A stretch of DNA of 64,000 nt from Isoetes taiwanensis (GCA_021234155.1 JAJEKV010000059.1:6061215-6125214), one strand, 5' to 3'; numbered from the stretch's first letter, positions 45,165 through 55,950 are shown. Program-made: numbers and translations. Notes: generated by a model from the sequence alone, not told the origin.

Positions 45165-47241
45165 CTAGTTAAGGTGCCCAGGCCGTTCTTTGTTGAACCG
45201 CAATGTTGGAGACCTAGAAATAATAAGGTTTGTTGGAACTGGTAATGTTGGTGTCCTGGCATTTGTATTGTAGGAACCTTTAATTTCTTTTTTTTTTTTA
45301 TTCTCCTTTTTTTTTTAAACCCCGTTTCTCCCTCCCTTTGCCTTCCCTTTCCCCTTTCCCTTTTTTTCTTTCTCTTTTTCTTATCAGCTTTTTCCCTTCC
45401 TTTTTATCTTTCACCGCTCTTCCCATTTTTCCACTATTCTCTTTCCCTTTCCTTTTCCCCTTCCTCTTCCTTTTCCTTTTCCTTTTCTCTTTCCCTGCTT
45501 CTCATGCATTTTTTTTCGTTCTCTTTTGCTTACCTTTTCATGTGCCCTTTTCTTCCTTTCCCCACCCTCTTCCTCTTGATCACGTGCCCTTTTCCCCATC
45601 TCTTTTCCCATTTCTCTCTCCTCTTTTCCTCATGCTCTTTTTGCTTTCCTCTCTCCTTTTTCCGCTTCCCTTTTCCTTTCAACTTTCCATTCCCTTTTCA
45701 TACTTTTCCCCCACCTTTTGTTTTTCTTGTATGTTCCCTTTTTCCTTTCCTTTCTCTTTTCCCTTCCTTTACATTTTCCCTTTCCCCCTTCCTTTCGCTT
45801 TTCATATGCCTCTTTCCATTCCCTTTTCTCAACCTTTTTTATGTACCCTTTTTCCTTCTTTCCCCATCTTCTTCCCCATTTTCCCTTTCCACTTTCTCCT
45901 TTCTTGTTTCTTTTTTCTTTTCCCTTTCCCATACTCTTTTTCCCTTTCTTTCTTCTATTTCCTCACCCTTTCCCTCTTCCCTTTTTTCTCGTGGCCTTTT
46001 TCTCCTTCCTCTTTTCCTATTCCTTGCTCCCTACCCTTTTTGTCTATTCTAATTCCCCCCACCTTTTTCCTCATTTTTCCATCCTTTCCCTCTTCCTTTT
46101 TCTCGATGCTCTTTTTGCTTTCCTTTTTCTCTTTCTTCACCCTTTCTCTTTTCCCCTTTTTTCACGCCCTTTCATTTTTTCTCTTTTTCTCGTTCCCTTT
46201 TCCCAAGTTCTCTTTTTCCCTTTTCCCCCTCTCTTTTCCTTTTTACTTTTCTTTTTCCCATAGACTTTGCAACCTGTTCTTATTTTCCCTTACCTTTTTC
46301 TCCTTTTCTCACCTTTACTTCTTACCCTTCTCGTGGTGCTCTTTTTCCGTTCCCTTTCCCCCTCGCCTATTCTATTCCTTTTTCTATTTTCTTTTATCTT
46401 TCCATTTTCCTTTTCTCCTTCTCTTTCCTTTTTCCTCTTACCTTTCCTTTATTCCTTTTCATTTTTCCCTTTTCCCTTTTCCCTTTTCCCTTTCATCTTT
46501 TTTCCTTTTCCCTTCTCCTCTTCCCCTTTTCCCTTTTCCCTTTCATCGTTTTTCCTTTTCCCTTCCCCTCTTCCTTTTCCCTTTCATCGTTTTTCCTTTT
46601 CCCTTCCCCTCTTCCTTTTCCCCTTTTCCCTTTTCCCTTTTCCCTTTCATCGTTTTTCCTTTTCCCTTTTCCCTTTTCCCTTTTCCCTTTCATCGTTTTT
46701 CCTTTTCCTTTCCCCTTTTCCTTTTCCCTTTTCCCTTTTCCCTTTCATCATTTTTCCTTTTCCCTTCCCCTTTTCCGTTTCCCTTTTCCCTTTTCCCTTT
46801 CATCGTTTTCCTTTTCCCGTCCCCTTTTCCTTTTCCATTTTCCCTTTTCCCTTTTCCGTTTTCCATTTTCCCTTTTCCGTTTTCCGTTTTCCCTTTCATC
46901 TTTTTTCCTTTTCCCTTCCCCTTTTCCTTTTCCCTTTTCCCTTTCATAGTTTTCCCTTTTCCCTTTCATCGTTTTTCCTTTTCCCTTCCCCTTTCGGTTT
47001 CCTTTTTCCCTTTTCTCTTTCATCTTTTTTCCTTTTCCCTTCCCCTTCCCTTTTCCCTTTTCCCTTTTCCCTTTTCCTTTTCCTTTTCCTTTTCCTTTTT
47101 CCTTTTCCCTTTCATATTGAAGCCATAGTCGAGATGAAATTTTAGTTGAAGACACGCACACATCATCTCCACCATTGGTCAATCAAATCCTCGACCGTCC
47201 AATTTAGGGTGCGGTCCATTACACAACATTATAATATAAGA
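45165..47241 (-). mobile_element. Non-autonomous Helitron H11, sister copy of H3
   Basis: Minus-strand 5' end TCTTATATTATAATGTTGTG at 47241, followed by host T; CTAG at 45165-45168 after A. The 3' hairpin is broken: the left arm GTGCCCAG is followed by GCCGTTCTTTG rather than the complementary arm. The interior closely matches H3 in inverted orientation, including the (CCCTTTT)n array with CATCGTTTTTCC punctuation and the CCAATGGTGGAGATGATG sequence near the 5' end. Confidence 0.85.
45290..47115 (-). repeat. (AAAAGGG)n array in H11
   Basis: About 1.8 kb of C/T on the plus strand; higher-order motif TTTCATCGTTTTTCC spaced every 30-70 bp in the right part. The 596-residue frame is an artefact. 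Confidence 0.93.
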
Positions 47242-47560
47242 TTACATAAGCTTCTTAGGCTTAGCAGGCCAGTTCGTTGCTTCCAATTATTCTGCCAAGC
47301 CGCTTGGAGAACAATCAGAGAGGTATACTGATAGCTCATATTCCATTCTCGAAAATCAAGCTACCCCGCAGTAAAGAATTCGATGTATCCAATTTCGATA
47401 TATCGAGGGAGTGCCCGTAAGTCGAGGCTAGAACTAAACTAGTAAGCGTTTCTAGACCAAGGGCGCCAATGAACCACTCCCAGAAAGCAAGGTAGTGACA
47501 TTTTCGAAATGGTTTTTAATGCAGATTTTTAAACAGTAAGAAAACTAGATTTACCTTTCC
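47242..47560. other. MULE spacer, no gene recognised
   Basis: A short GC-balanced stretch (47.26-47.47 kb) lies between H11 and the cassette repeats. Nothing is identifiable. Confidence 0.4.
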
Positions 47561-48205
47561 AAAGGAAGGGCGCCGGCGAACCTCCTCCAAAACCTACGAT
47601 GAAATGCCCTGTCAGAAAAAATCTCTGTTAAGAAGCACAATAGTTTATGTGGCAAAAACCCATGGAAGAAAGGTTTCAGGCAACAAAAAATAGAAGCTGG
47701 ACTTACCTTTCCGAGGAAGGGCGCCGGCGAACCTACTCCAAAGTGTCCAATCAAATGCCTTATCGAAGTTATCTCTGTTATGTGGCACAACAGTTTATGT
47801 GGCATAAATCTGTGGAAGAAAGGTTTCGGTGCAACAAAGAATAGAAGTTTGAACTTACCTTTCCAGAGGAAGGGCGCCACGAACCTCCTCAAAAATTCTT
47901 GCATAAATCAGGAAGCAAGGTTCCAGGAATAATAATCTCTGTTGCATAAATCTGTGGAAGAAAGGTTCCAGGAAAAAAAAAAGAGAATCTGTGGACGTGC
48001 CTTTCTAGAAGAAGGGCGCCGGCGAACCTCCTCCAAAGCTTGCGATCAAATGCTTGTTGAAGAAATGATTTTTGAAGAAATCTCTAAGAAAGGTTCAGGG
48101 CAAAAGAAGATAGAAGCATTCAGGAAATAGATAGACTTACCTTTCTAGAGGAAGGGCGCCGGCGTACCGTCTCCAAAGCCTCTTAGAAAATCTCCAAAGC
48201 CTTGT
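47555..48205 (-). repeat. Tandem exon-like cassettes (five copies, ~150-bp period)
   Basis: On the minus strand five copies end in GAGGTTCGCCGGCGCCCTTCC(T)...AAAG followed by a GTAAGT/GTAAAT/GTAAGTT/GCACGT donor-like site (near 47555, 47705, 47860, 48003, 48142). Most are preceded by GGCATTTGAT and an acceptor-like AG after a pyrimidine-rich tract (clearest before the copy at 47555: TTTTTTCTGACAG). Each cassette is about 50 bp with ~100-bp intron-like spacers. They lie upstream of the minus-strand cargo gene and could be alternative 5' exons. Confidence 0.6.
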
Positions 48206-48701
48206 AGAAAAGTTTTTGTGCAAAAGTTTGTGGTAGGAAGAAAAAACATCGTAGAAAAAATTTTTGTGCAAAAGGTTTGTAGAAGGGAAAAAACATCGTA
48301 GAAGTTTTTGTGGAAAAGTTTTGTGCAAATTCCGTTGTGCAACTTTTACTTCGGTAATTAAGAGATTGCTATTGTGCAACTTTTACTTTTTCGTTGTGTA
48401 ACTTTTACTTTTTTCGTTGTGCAACATTTACTTTGGTAATTAAGAGTTTGCTATTGTTTAATTGTAAGCGAATATCTTTAATCCACTTATCGCAATTATA
48501 CATTTAATTTGACACATTCTAACCTCCTCCAATCAATACTTTAACGGAAAAAAATCTCGTAATCAATAAAATCTCGCAATCATGGCAAAATTTTGTGATT
48601 ATGGCATAATCTCCTTATTTCGTTTGTGCTGTTAAACGTATTGCACCAACTCACCCATTTTTATTTTACAGGATAATTGGCTCTGAATCTTCTTCTTCGT
48701 C
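48206..48701. promoter_or_regulatory. Probable divergent promoter region of the MULE
   Basis: This AT-rich segment separates the leftward cassettes from the rightward transposase ORF. It includes three or four short direct repeats of TGTGCAACTTTTACTT (48340-48430). No explicit promoter motif is claimed; the call rests on position. Confidence 0.35.
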
Positions 48702-50991
48702 ATGGCTCTAAACGATTGTGATATTCTGAGTTTCACTGCATCCGATGTGATCATCACCTCTCCTGGAAAGCGTATGAGAATCTTCTCGAACTTTGATAAT
48801 GGAGAATGTTGTTTGAACAGGAAGTGGCTATGTGACAGTTTCCAATTCAGGTTGGTCGGTTTGTGTGTTATTCAATCCTTCAATCGGTAGAGAGGGGAAG
48901 CTCAATGCGCCTTTGAAGAATCCAATCGACGATAAAGGTGAAGTTGTTTTCAAAGCACTTGCAAAAGAAATGGTAACTTTATTTCGTCAAGGAGCGCCAA
49001 TTTGTATAAGCACTCCAAATGCACCAATCTTTGTTGAAAGCCCTACTAATGAAGGTCGAGAAACGATCCAACAAGCCCTCAGGTCAACATTTGAAAGAAT
49101 TCTTTGGAGTTTTGGATCAAGTAAGTTGAAAAAGATTTGTGAGTCAGTACAGTTTGCACTAGAAGTTGAATACCTACCGCCTAACTATAATGATACTTTA
49201 GTTTTTGAGTTGCCTCCTGATGTCCTCAAGTCCATGTCTGGTATGGAACGCAAGCTTGATCCATATATTTGGAGCAAGCCAGAGAAAACGAGTGCATTTG
49301 ATGGTGTGGTTAAATATTCTAGATGTTGTGGACATCTAAGATGCATGAATCCTACATGTGACTATTTCCTTTCTAGAGGTGTTCCAAACGATGTTCAATG
49401 GAAAGGTACTTTGACGAAACAACCTACGCTTGGTCTTTTGTCCAAGGCTGAAGGTGTACTAGCTTGTGAATATTGTGAGGAACAACCTTCGTGCATCTCA
49501 TTATGCAAATGTGTAATCTATTACGTATTCCCCGATAATGCCAATCACACAAGATTAGTCCTTCATGTTGGGAAGCATGAACACCCATTTAGATCTCCAC
49601 CAAGTCGGGAGGAAGTAATTCAGTGTAAAAATATTGTTCAAGCAAAAGCAAGTGGATCTGTTCTTAGAAAGGGGCCAAAAGAAATAGAAAAGGAAGTTGC
49701 CATGGAAATGATGATCAATAAATTGATATCATCAGATGAAGCCTCTGAAATACATATGTGGGACAAAGAAAAAATTGATGGACTGCTAAAACAATTGCAG
49801 CCTCTTTGCAACAAACGGAGGTATGGCTAGTATACAAAAGAGAATAACATTGTTCTCTTTTCTTCATTGCATATAACGTGAAGTCTAAGCATTTCTTCAT
49901 TGCAGGATACGTCAATGGATAAACAAGACTCTAGAAACGCGTAGCCAACAGAAAGATGAGATTGGGAAGATCCTCTACTTAAAACAGCATTGCAAGTATC
50001 AGTTTTTCCCTATCAACTTCACGACGAGGTTACTGGTAGATGCTACATATTCAAAATGTCAACAACTGGCCCTGGATCTGGAGTAGAACTTGTGAACAGG
50101 ATGCGTCCTGGAGGAGATTTGGAGAATGCTTGGGTCCATTTTGACCACGTTAAGCGTATACCTGGATGGACAACTTTGGCTTGCCATGTATATGATCCTA
50201 GGTACTCATTCAACTTCAGTCATCTATGTGACTTGTATTGTTTAGTTTACCATATTTAGTTTTTGTTCATTACTTTCAGCATGCGTTGTCTATTGACCAT
50301 TGCAACATGTGAAATGAAAACTGAAGATACCAGCTCACAAGTAAAGTTTTGGAAGAAGCTAAACAACGTGATGGTCTTAAAGACTTCCAAGCCTGCACAA
50401 TTTAGAGGATTCATGGCTGATGAAGCTCAAGCCAATTGGAATGCAGTTCGTCTAGTATTTAATGATGGCCAACCAATGGAAGGGAAAGAGCGTGGATGTC
50501 AATTTCACTGGGAGCAGTGTCTTCAAAGGCATACAAATAAATATATTACACAAGAACATAGACAAGAGCATTTAACTTTATGCAGAGCATGGAGATTAGC
50601 AACATCTTTGAATGAAGCTGAGATTGCTTATCATAATATTATCACATGGTGGCCAGGAAGAGCCAATCCAGGAGACCTACCTTCATTAGGATCTTGGCTT
50701 GCATGGTGGCATCAAAGGGCTAGTAGGTGGGGAAATTTCATGCATGATGGTGTTGATCTAATTACAGCAGCTCAGATACCAAACACAAATATGTCTGAAT
50801 CTGTGCATGCAAGTTGGTTAGCTTCAAGAGGTTATGTTAGTAAGATAAGTTTGTATGATGCTTGTCTACATGATCTCACTGAATCTGTACTGCAAAGTGC
50901 AAAGTGTAAATCACACAGAGATCACAATTTTGTTGGCACAGGTCCTGGACTGGCCACACTGATTCGAAGAATAAGCACTCCCGCTTAGCAA
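48702..50991 (+). CDS. MULE transposase, N-terminal and catalytic part
   Basis: A start at 48702 opens a frame that changes near 48820 into the long frame 48832-49830 (332 residues). That frame has a Cys/His-rich segment CCGHLRCMNPTCDYF and CEYCEEQPSC (zinc-binding, FLYWCH/WRKY-like position). A donor at AG|GTATGG (~49825) and acceptor TTGCAG at ~49905 lead to an RQWINKTLETR exon, with a further frame change before HEVTGRCYIF. The catalytic region follows: HVYDPR, then after an intron FMADEAQANW (second Asp), GCQFHW (the C...H of MULEs), and NTNMSESVHASW (catalytic Glu). This order is that of MULE DDE transposases, which cut and paste DNA with 8-11-bp duplications, matching the 9 bp here. Apparent frame changes suggest decay or indel errors. 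Confidence 0.75.
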
Positions 50992-51038
50992 AGATGGTAA
51001 GTCCTTCGGGTTTGTGTCAATGCGCTTAATTCATCTCT

Positions 51039-52019
51039 TTGCATACTGGAATTCGTGCCACAAATCCAGGTTCTGGAGGGAATAATCAGACAGTTCTTAA
51101 GCGGACAAGAGATAGTTCAGAGTACAATAGGGACAATGGATCAGGTAGCCATCGACCAGATAAGAGGGCTCACACTCGGTCTAGAATCAGAATTGATGCA
51201 TCAATAAGACGTAATATAGTGTTTGATGAAGCTACCTATATTGTTCATGAGTTTGATGTACCTCAAGAAGAGTGGGCTATTAGAAGAACTGAACCAGGTA
51301 GTAGAGTGAAGTGCCAGGGAAAATTAGGACCAAATGGTAGGAAGTGCAACTCCTTTATCAATAAGATCATTACTAGATCAACGGCAGCACCATGTTTCAC
51401 AGGGGCAAGGACAGCAAATGGAAGGGAAGTCGTGCAAAAGTTTTGGTTTTGTCCTGAACATGTGCAACACACTTGGTATCCCTCTACTAACATATTACAT
51501 GTGCCAGCTAGACCAGCTGATTGGCCAGTCAGTATTGGGGTCAAACTAAGCAGTGAAGAGTTGGGAGTATTAGAGAGGGGGAACTACTCAATTAGAGGGA
51601 TCAACCCAGGCAATCCTTGCATGCAAAATGAATCCACCACGGCGAGCAACTCAATGACAGTTATGGTGCGGTTTGGAAAACGTATGAATAAAAGAACAAA
51701 GTTGGGGAAGGAAGCAGAAGTTAGACTTGAACAAGCTCTGCAATTCGAATGTCAAGTGCTTTCAATGAAAGTCATCACACCTCAGTTAGATGTCGAGTAT
51801 TGTATTAGAAGACCAAATGAAACTTACAAAGTGAGAATCTGCAAATATCCAGAGTGCACATGTGCAGATTTCTTGGCTAGAACAGCAAAACAACAATATA
51901 CTCCATGCAAACATCTGATGTTTGTTCTGGCCAAGATATTGAACCATGACCCTAGATTGCATTTAGACGTCATCCAACCTGTGATCACAGATGATGTCCT
52001 ACGATTAATCCTTCGTTGA
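51039..52019 (+). CDS. MULE transposase C-terminal part with SWIM zinc finger
   Basis: A 326-residue frame continues from the catalytic part after a donor GATG|GTAAGT at ~50997. It has an Arg/Lys/Ser-rich start, a Cys-rich stretch (VKCQG, RKCNSF, FWFCPEH), and near the end ICKYPECTCADFLARTA followed by TPCKHLMFV. This is the CxC...CxH SWIM finger usually C-terminal in MULE transposases and FAR1-type proteins, thought to aid DNA or protein binding. The stop lies 215 bp before the element's end. It is likely one protein with the preceding feature. Confidence 0.8.
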   Translation: MHTGIRATNPGSGGNNQTVLKRTRDSSEYNRDNGSGSHRPDKRAHTRSRIRIDASIRRNIVFDEATYIVHEFDVPQEEWAIRRTEPGSRVKCQGKLGPNGRKCNSFINKIITRSTAAPCFTGARTANGREVVQKFWFCPEHVQHTWYPSTNILHVPARPADWPVSIGVKLSSEELGVLERGNYSIRGINPGNPCMQNESTTASNSMTVMVRFGKRMNKRTKLGKEAEVRLEQALQFECQVLSMKVITPQLDVEYCIRRPNETYKVRICKYPECTCADFLARTAKQQYTPCKHLMFVLAKILNHDPRLHLDVIQPVITDDVLRLILR

Positions 52020-52234
52020 TGTCCTGTTTAGTCCTACGTAACATATCTCTTTGAAATTATTTCCATATGTTAATGTTATCTTCATATTAATTATTAAGCG
52101 AAGTGTGCACTATGTCTCATGAAATGCTTATTCATTCTAAGTTGTCAGGTGCAAATTTATAAATTTTAACTTTCTTTTTTTGGTATTTAACCCTCTTTGC
52201 CATCATGAAAAAAACCCTCTAATAAAAATCCCCC
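52020..52234. repeat. MULE right arm and terminal inverted repeat
   Basis: Non-coding 3' region ending in ACCCTCTAATAAAAATCCCCC; the last ~35 bp (52200-52234) are the right terminal inverted repeat. Confidence 0.8.
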
Positions 52235-52243
52235 CTTTGACTA
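52235..52243. repeat. Right 9-bp target duplication of the MULE
   Basis: CTTTGACTA, identical to 35429-35437; the array spacer continues with CTAGTAGTAACTTTTGG. Confidence 0.9.
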
Positions 52244-52359
52244 CTAGTAGTAACTTTTGGCTTATATCTCAATTGGTTAGGTAATATTAAAAGGAAGATG
52301 CGTACTCATATGGCTTGGTTCTGTGATTATATTGTTGATTATCAAATCAAAATTGCAAG

Positions 52360-52432
52360 GCTCTCGTGGCCTAATGGATAATGCATTTGACTTCTAATCA
52401 AGAGATTGTGGGTTCGAGTCCCATCGAGAGTG
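52360..52432 (+). tRNA. tRNA-Arg(TCT), Arg-a, D-arm variant
   Basis: 73-nt copy with ATAATGC in place of ATAAGGC, breaking one D-stem pair. The same variant is at 57093. Confidence 0.82.
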
Positions 52433-52488
52433 TGCAAAAGAAAGTGGAGGTGAAAGTGATATATGTTATTATAATCTGAGGTGTTGAA

Positions 52489-52562
52489 GCTGTGGTAGCT
52501 CAGTTGTGTAGAGCACCCGTTCAGTAAGCGGGAGGTCTCGAGTTCGACTCTCAGCGAAAGCA
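52489..52562 (+). tRNA. tRNA-Thr(AGT), Thr-a variant
   Basis: 74-nt copy with GCTGTGG acceptor and loop TCAGTAA; anticodon still AGT. Confidence 0.83.
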
Positions 52563-52616
52563 TATTTAAACGAAGCCGCGTACTCCTATGGATAGGTCTT
52601 GTGATTATAATATTGA

Positions 52617-55600
52617 CTAGTAAAGTGCCCACCTTCGGTGGGCACTCCATGTATTTCATATTTGTACACAAAGAGTATTTGTTCATGAGTGTTGTTGGGG
52701 TAAGGTTTTTGGTAGTAATGTGTTACATACTTGCAAATTTGAGAACCGTATATCAAACTTGTTTCGTATTTAGACATTGTAAATGAATGAGCAATATTAA
52801 CACTCATAAGTTTGTAGTATTGTAGAAACCTAGAACAATCTAAGGATTCCATTGTACATGAGCTAAATTATCATTGAGTGCTACTTTTTACAATAAATAG
52901 AATGATAAGATAGGGAAAACTCTAATCATGTTGATTGAATCTAAGAATAGTCTTTATATTTTCTCCTAGATAATTTAATACAAATGCTTCATAGAACAAA
53001 AATAATTTAATCATATACCCTTGTTTGTTGCATCCACGTCTTTCTACGTGTATCAAATCCACATCTTTCTACATGTATCACTTTCGTAAACTCGCTCTTT
53101 TCAAAGAGTATATTAATTATTCCAACTAAAGGAATGCTTAACAATGTAGAGAGATATGCTTTGCATAGGCACTGAAGCTTTTGTCTATGGCAAGCAACAT
53201 CGAATGTCATACCAAGAATCTGCCAAGAGATTGTGTTAGAAGAAGAAAAGAGAACAAACTAAGAGATGACTGAGACAAAAGCTTGACCCAGATCATAATG
53301 CCCTTCATATTCAGCATATTGTCAAGTCTCAGAATTACAAAAATGTTATTGGCCTACTAACAAATAAAATACAATGCGAACATGTCTTAAATCCTCCACA
53401 TCATCGCCATCAATATACTTCAAAACCGCCACTACTCTTGTTGAAAATTCAATTTGACTTTTATTTACGCCCTACTACAAAAAGCTTGTCACAGATCATG
53501 ATGCCTCTCATATTCAGCATATTGTCAAGTCTGAGAATTACAAAAATGTTATTGGCCTCTTCAAAAAAAGGAATGTTATTGGCACACTGTACATGTATGT
53601 GATGAGAATGTTTCACTACCTACTGGCATCTACAGTGTTGAAAGACCCTTGAAATTCCAATCTTATGAATACAACTTGGTCACACTATCCAAGATCTTGA
53701 CGATGTTCTTTTACCACCCTCATCAGCTTTGAATTGCTCCATGCCCACTGTAAGTAATTTAAATGGTCAAGCATATATGGAAGAATATCAGAAATATGGT
53801 AGATGAATGCAGAAGGATCTTTAAAACGTTCATCTTCAAGCTTAAGACTTACAGTAGGCCAGGCTATATGCCAGCAACCATGTTTGAAAAAGAAAAAGGC
53901 ATTCGCAGCTTGGCTACCACCTGAGCAAGGAGCTACAATAAGCAGATGGAATTTTAAACATAAACAAAGGCTGAAAAAAAAGGTAAAAATAGCATAAACT
54001 GATCATAGGGGCATGCTGTAGCAGAAACTTCATCACATCTGATAACAATTCCTTCAAGGTTAGCGGTGATATCGGAGTTCCATCTCTGCCATAAATTACA
54101 CCTCCAGCATTGGCAAATGCCCTGATGGCTCTAGCTTGAGTATCCTTAATACACCAAAGGACCAATCTGTTTCAGGAGGTCTTTGCAGTCTAAATCATGT
54201 TATATGAATTTTAAATACACGAATGAAACAAAGAACTAAAATGCATGAATTAGCCAACATACATGCATTCTGCAACATGAGTCGCATGAGTCTACCTAGA
54301 CCAGATTTGCCAGCTTGATGCTAAATAAGTTTGAAAAATACCATAGCAGACATGGATACCAAAATGTTAAAACACTTAGAATGGTAGTAAGCAGCTTACA
54401 GAGATGGCCCTCCATCAATGGAACTTGCCTTTAATCTGCGTTATGTGTTCTTCATGAGTTGGGTTAGCCTGCACCAAAGAAAACACAAATGAAGATCCCA
54501 TGAACAACGACCTGATGTCTCTGGGCTAATGCCTGTGAGATTACCAAGTCCTTTGCAACATTCCTCAGCTACTTTTGATGACTTTTGTTTAAAACCCATT
54601 GCTGGCATAAACAGGAAAAGCTTTCTGCAAGGATATTTTTTTCTCTTAGATGTGCCTATTTGCTTGCAAATGGAAATCTAAAGAAGGTCGTACCTGCGTT
54701 TGGGGCTACTGTTGATTGCAAGAGCTTGACGAAGGAGAGCTCTGGCTTGGCTAGCACTATCTACCTTCGGACAGTATGACTTCTAAGCATTCATGTTCAA
54801 GCCAAAGAAGCATTTAATCTCGGTGTACTACGGTTTCTCTAATCTCGTCCCATATGTGCTACATTACAAAAACAGAGTAGAAATCAAGCTCCATAGTGCC
54901 AACAAACAAATTTAATCTACGCAAAAAACAGGTTCAAACATGAAGTTCTCTAAGCATGGAACCGCAGTTGGCCTCTACAGTCTACGACTGCATCAAAAGG
55001 GGTGGCATGGTATTATTTTGCAATATCTCCCTTCTTCAAACTAAACATACTTCATTTTCGGTTCCATGGTGCTTTTTCTATCTATGCTACTACAAAATTT
55101 ATATCCTACCATTTTGAGGCTTCAAGATTGTGGTAACCTTCCTAGATTTTAAGCATCTCCTTTTTGAATCTTGCTCTTTACACCATCACTCTGCAAACTT
55201 TGGCCTCTGCCACAAAGCATAAATGAAATACAGCTTATTGGACCACTTTTTTTGAATATAAGGATGTACCAACAGACGTCTGCAAATGCCAAAACTTACC
55301 TCTGCAAATGATGGATAGTTGCAAGCACGAAGTCTACCCCAAAATGCAAGCTTAGTTGCAGGTGATTCCTCCGACGTCTACCTTTTTGGGCGGGAGCATT
55401 ATCGAACACAGCTGCAGCAAAGGCATTCAAAGTAGGCCGGCACCATCCTGCTCCAACCACGGCTAAGATGATCGTCCTAGTCCTAATCTACATCCATCCG
55501 ACCCATTCTCTTAGCTTCGATGGGTAGAAAGATCTGAATTGTCTGATTTAGGGCGAAGTTGAATGACTATGTTCTGAGGCTCATACTGACCCTGCTTTTG

Positions 55601-55824
55601 CCTGCAATCCCCTGCTTTGTTTTGTGCTAAAAGAATTTCAAAGAGCAGAAGCAATTGATGGTAAGGCAAGTAGGTCCGGCAATCGCTTCCTTCTCCACTC
55701 CTTGATCACGGAGAGAACCAATTTTCCCTCTCCCAGGACCGCCCGATTTAGGGCTTCAATCTAAGCTATCCAATTTTAGGGCGAGACTCAAGACAGACAT
55801 ACATCATAATTTTATAATATAGGA
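52617..55824 (-). mobile_element. Helitron H12 inserted in the tRNA array
   Basis: On the minus strand it starts TCCTATATTATAAAATTATG at 55824 and ends with hairpin GTGCCCACC-GAAG/TTCG-GGTGGGCAC (about 52624-52644) and CTAG at 52617-52620. The flanks ATTGA and TTATGAAATC rejoin to the array sequence GTTGATTATGAAATC, so insertion was at A|T with no target loss or duplication. Minus-strand exon-like frames (53914-54165; 54400-54600) look captured but are unidentified. Confidence 0.92.
53914..54165 (-). CDS. Captured exon-like fragment in H12, unidentified
   Basis: The minus-strand frame includes IKDTQARAIRAFANAGG, then VIYGRDGTPISPLTLKELL, which reads as real protein-like sequence. A near-identical copy lies in H13 around 58650-58890 but with an indel near 58799. 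A second exon-like piece on the same strand (54430-54600; MGFKQKSSKVAEECCKGL before a GTAAT donor) may belong to the same gene. I do not recognise the protein. Confidence 0.4.
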   Translation of the reverse strand: MVLWCIKDTQARAIRAFANAGGVIYGRDGTPISPLTLKELLSDVMKFLLQHAPMISLCYFYLFFQPLFMFKIPSAYCSSLLRW

Positions 55825-55845
55825 TTATGAAATCAAAGTTGGAAG

Positions 55846-55892
55846 GTTCTCGTGGCCTAATGGATAAGGCATTTGACTTCTAATCAAGAGAT
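55846..55892 (+). pseudogene. tRNA-Arg(TCT) lacking T-arm
   Basis: The gene runs normally to AATCAAGAGAT and then jumps to the downstream flank GTGCAAAA, losing the T-arm and acceptor 3' strand. The same deletion is at 60579. Confidence 0.9.
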
Positions 55893-55950
55893 GTGCAAAA
55901 AGAAAGTGGAGGTGTAATTGATATATTTTTTTTTAAACAGAGGTGTTGAA

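Larger units (their letters stand above)
35438..52234. mobile_element. Mutator-like element (MULE) with ParB/methyltransferase-like cargo
   Basis: The element interrupts a tRNA-array spacer with a 9-bp duplication. Its ends are imperfect inverted repeats: left GAGTGCAAATTTTTAGAGG then a T-run and AAGGATGG; right (reverse complement) GGGGGATTTTTATTAGAGGG then a T-run and CATGATGG. It carries a MULE-type transposase with a SWIM finger on the plus strand (48.7-52.0 kb) and a divergent minus-strand gene with ParB-like and methyltransferase-like parts (37.6-44.0 kb). Three Helitrons (35861-37537, 39272-42284, 45165-47241) are nested within; without them it is about 10,030 bp. Known MULEs often carry captured gene pieces, but I know of none described with this cargo. 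Confidence 0.85.

Noticed and set aside
8568-47145. Very long Phe/Pro/Ser-rich and Lys/Gly/Glu-rich ORFs (up to 666 residues)
   Set aside because: They lie wholly in near-pure purine/pyrimidine arrays, which lack stop codons in several frames at once. No domain or codon signal is present.
35438-52234. LTR retrotransposon
   Set aside because: No long direct repeats, no gag/pol motifs; target duplication is 9 bp and ends are inverted, which fits a MULE.
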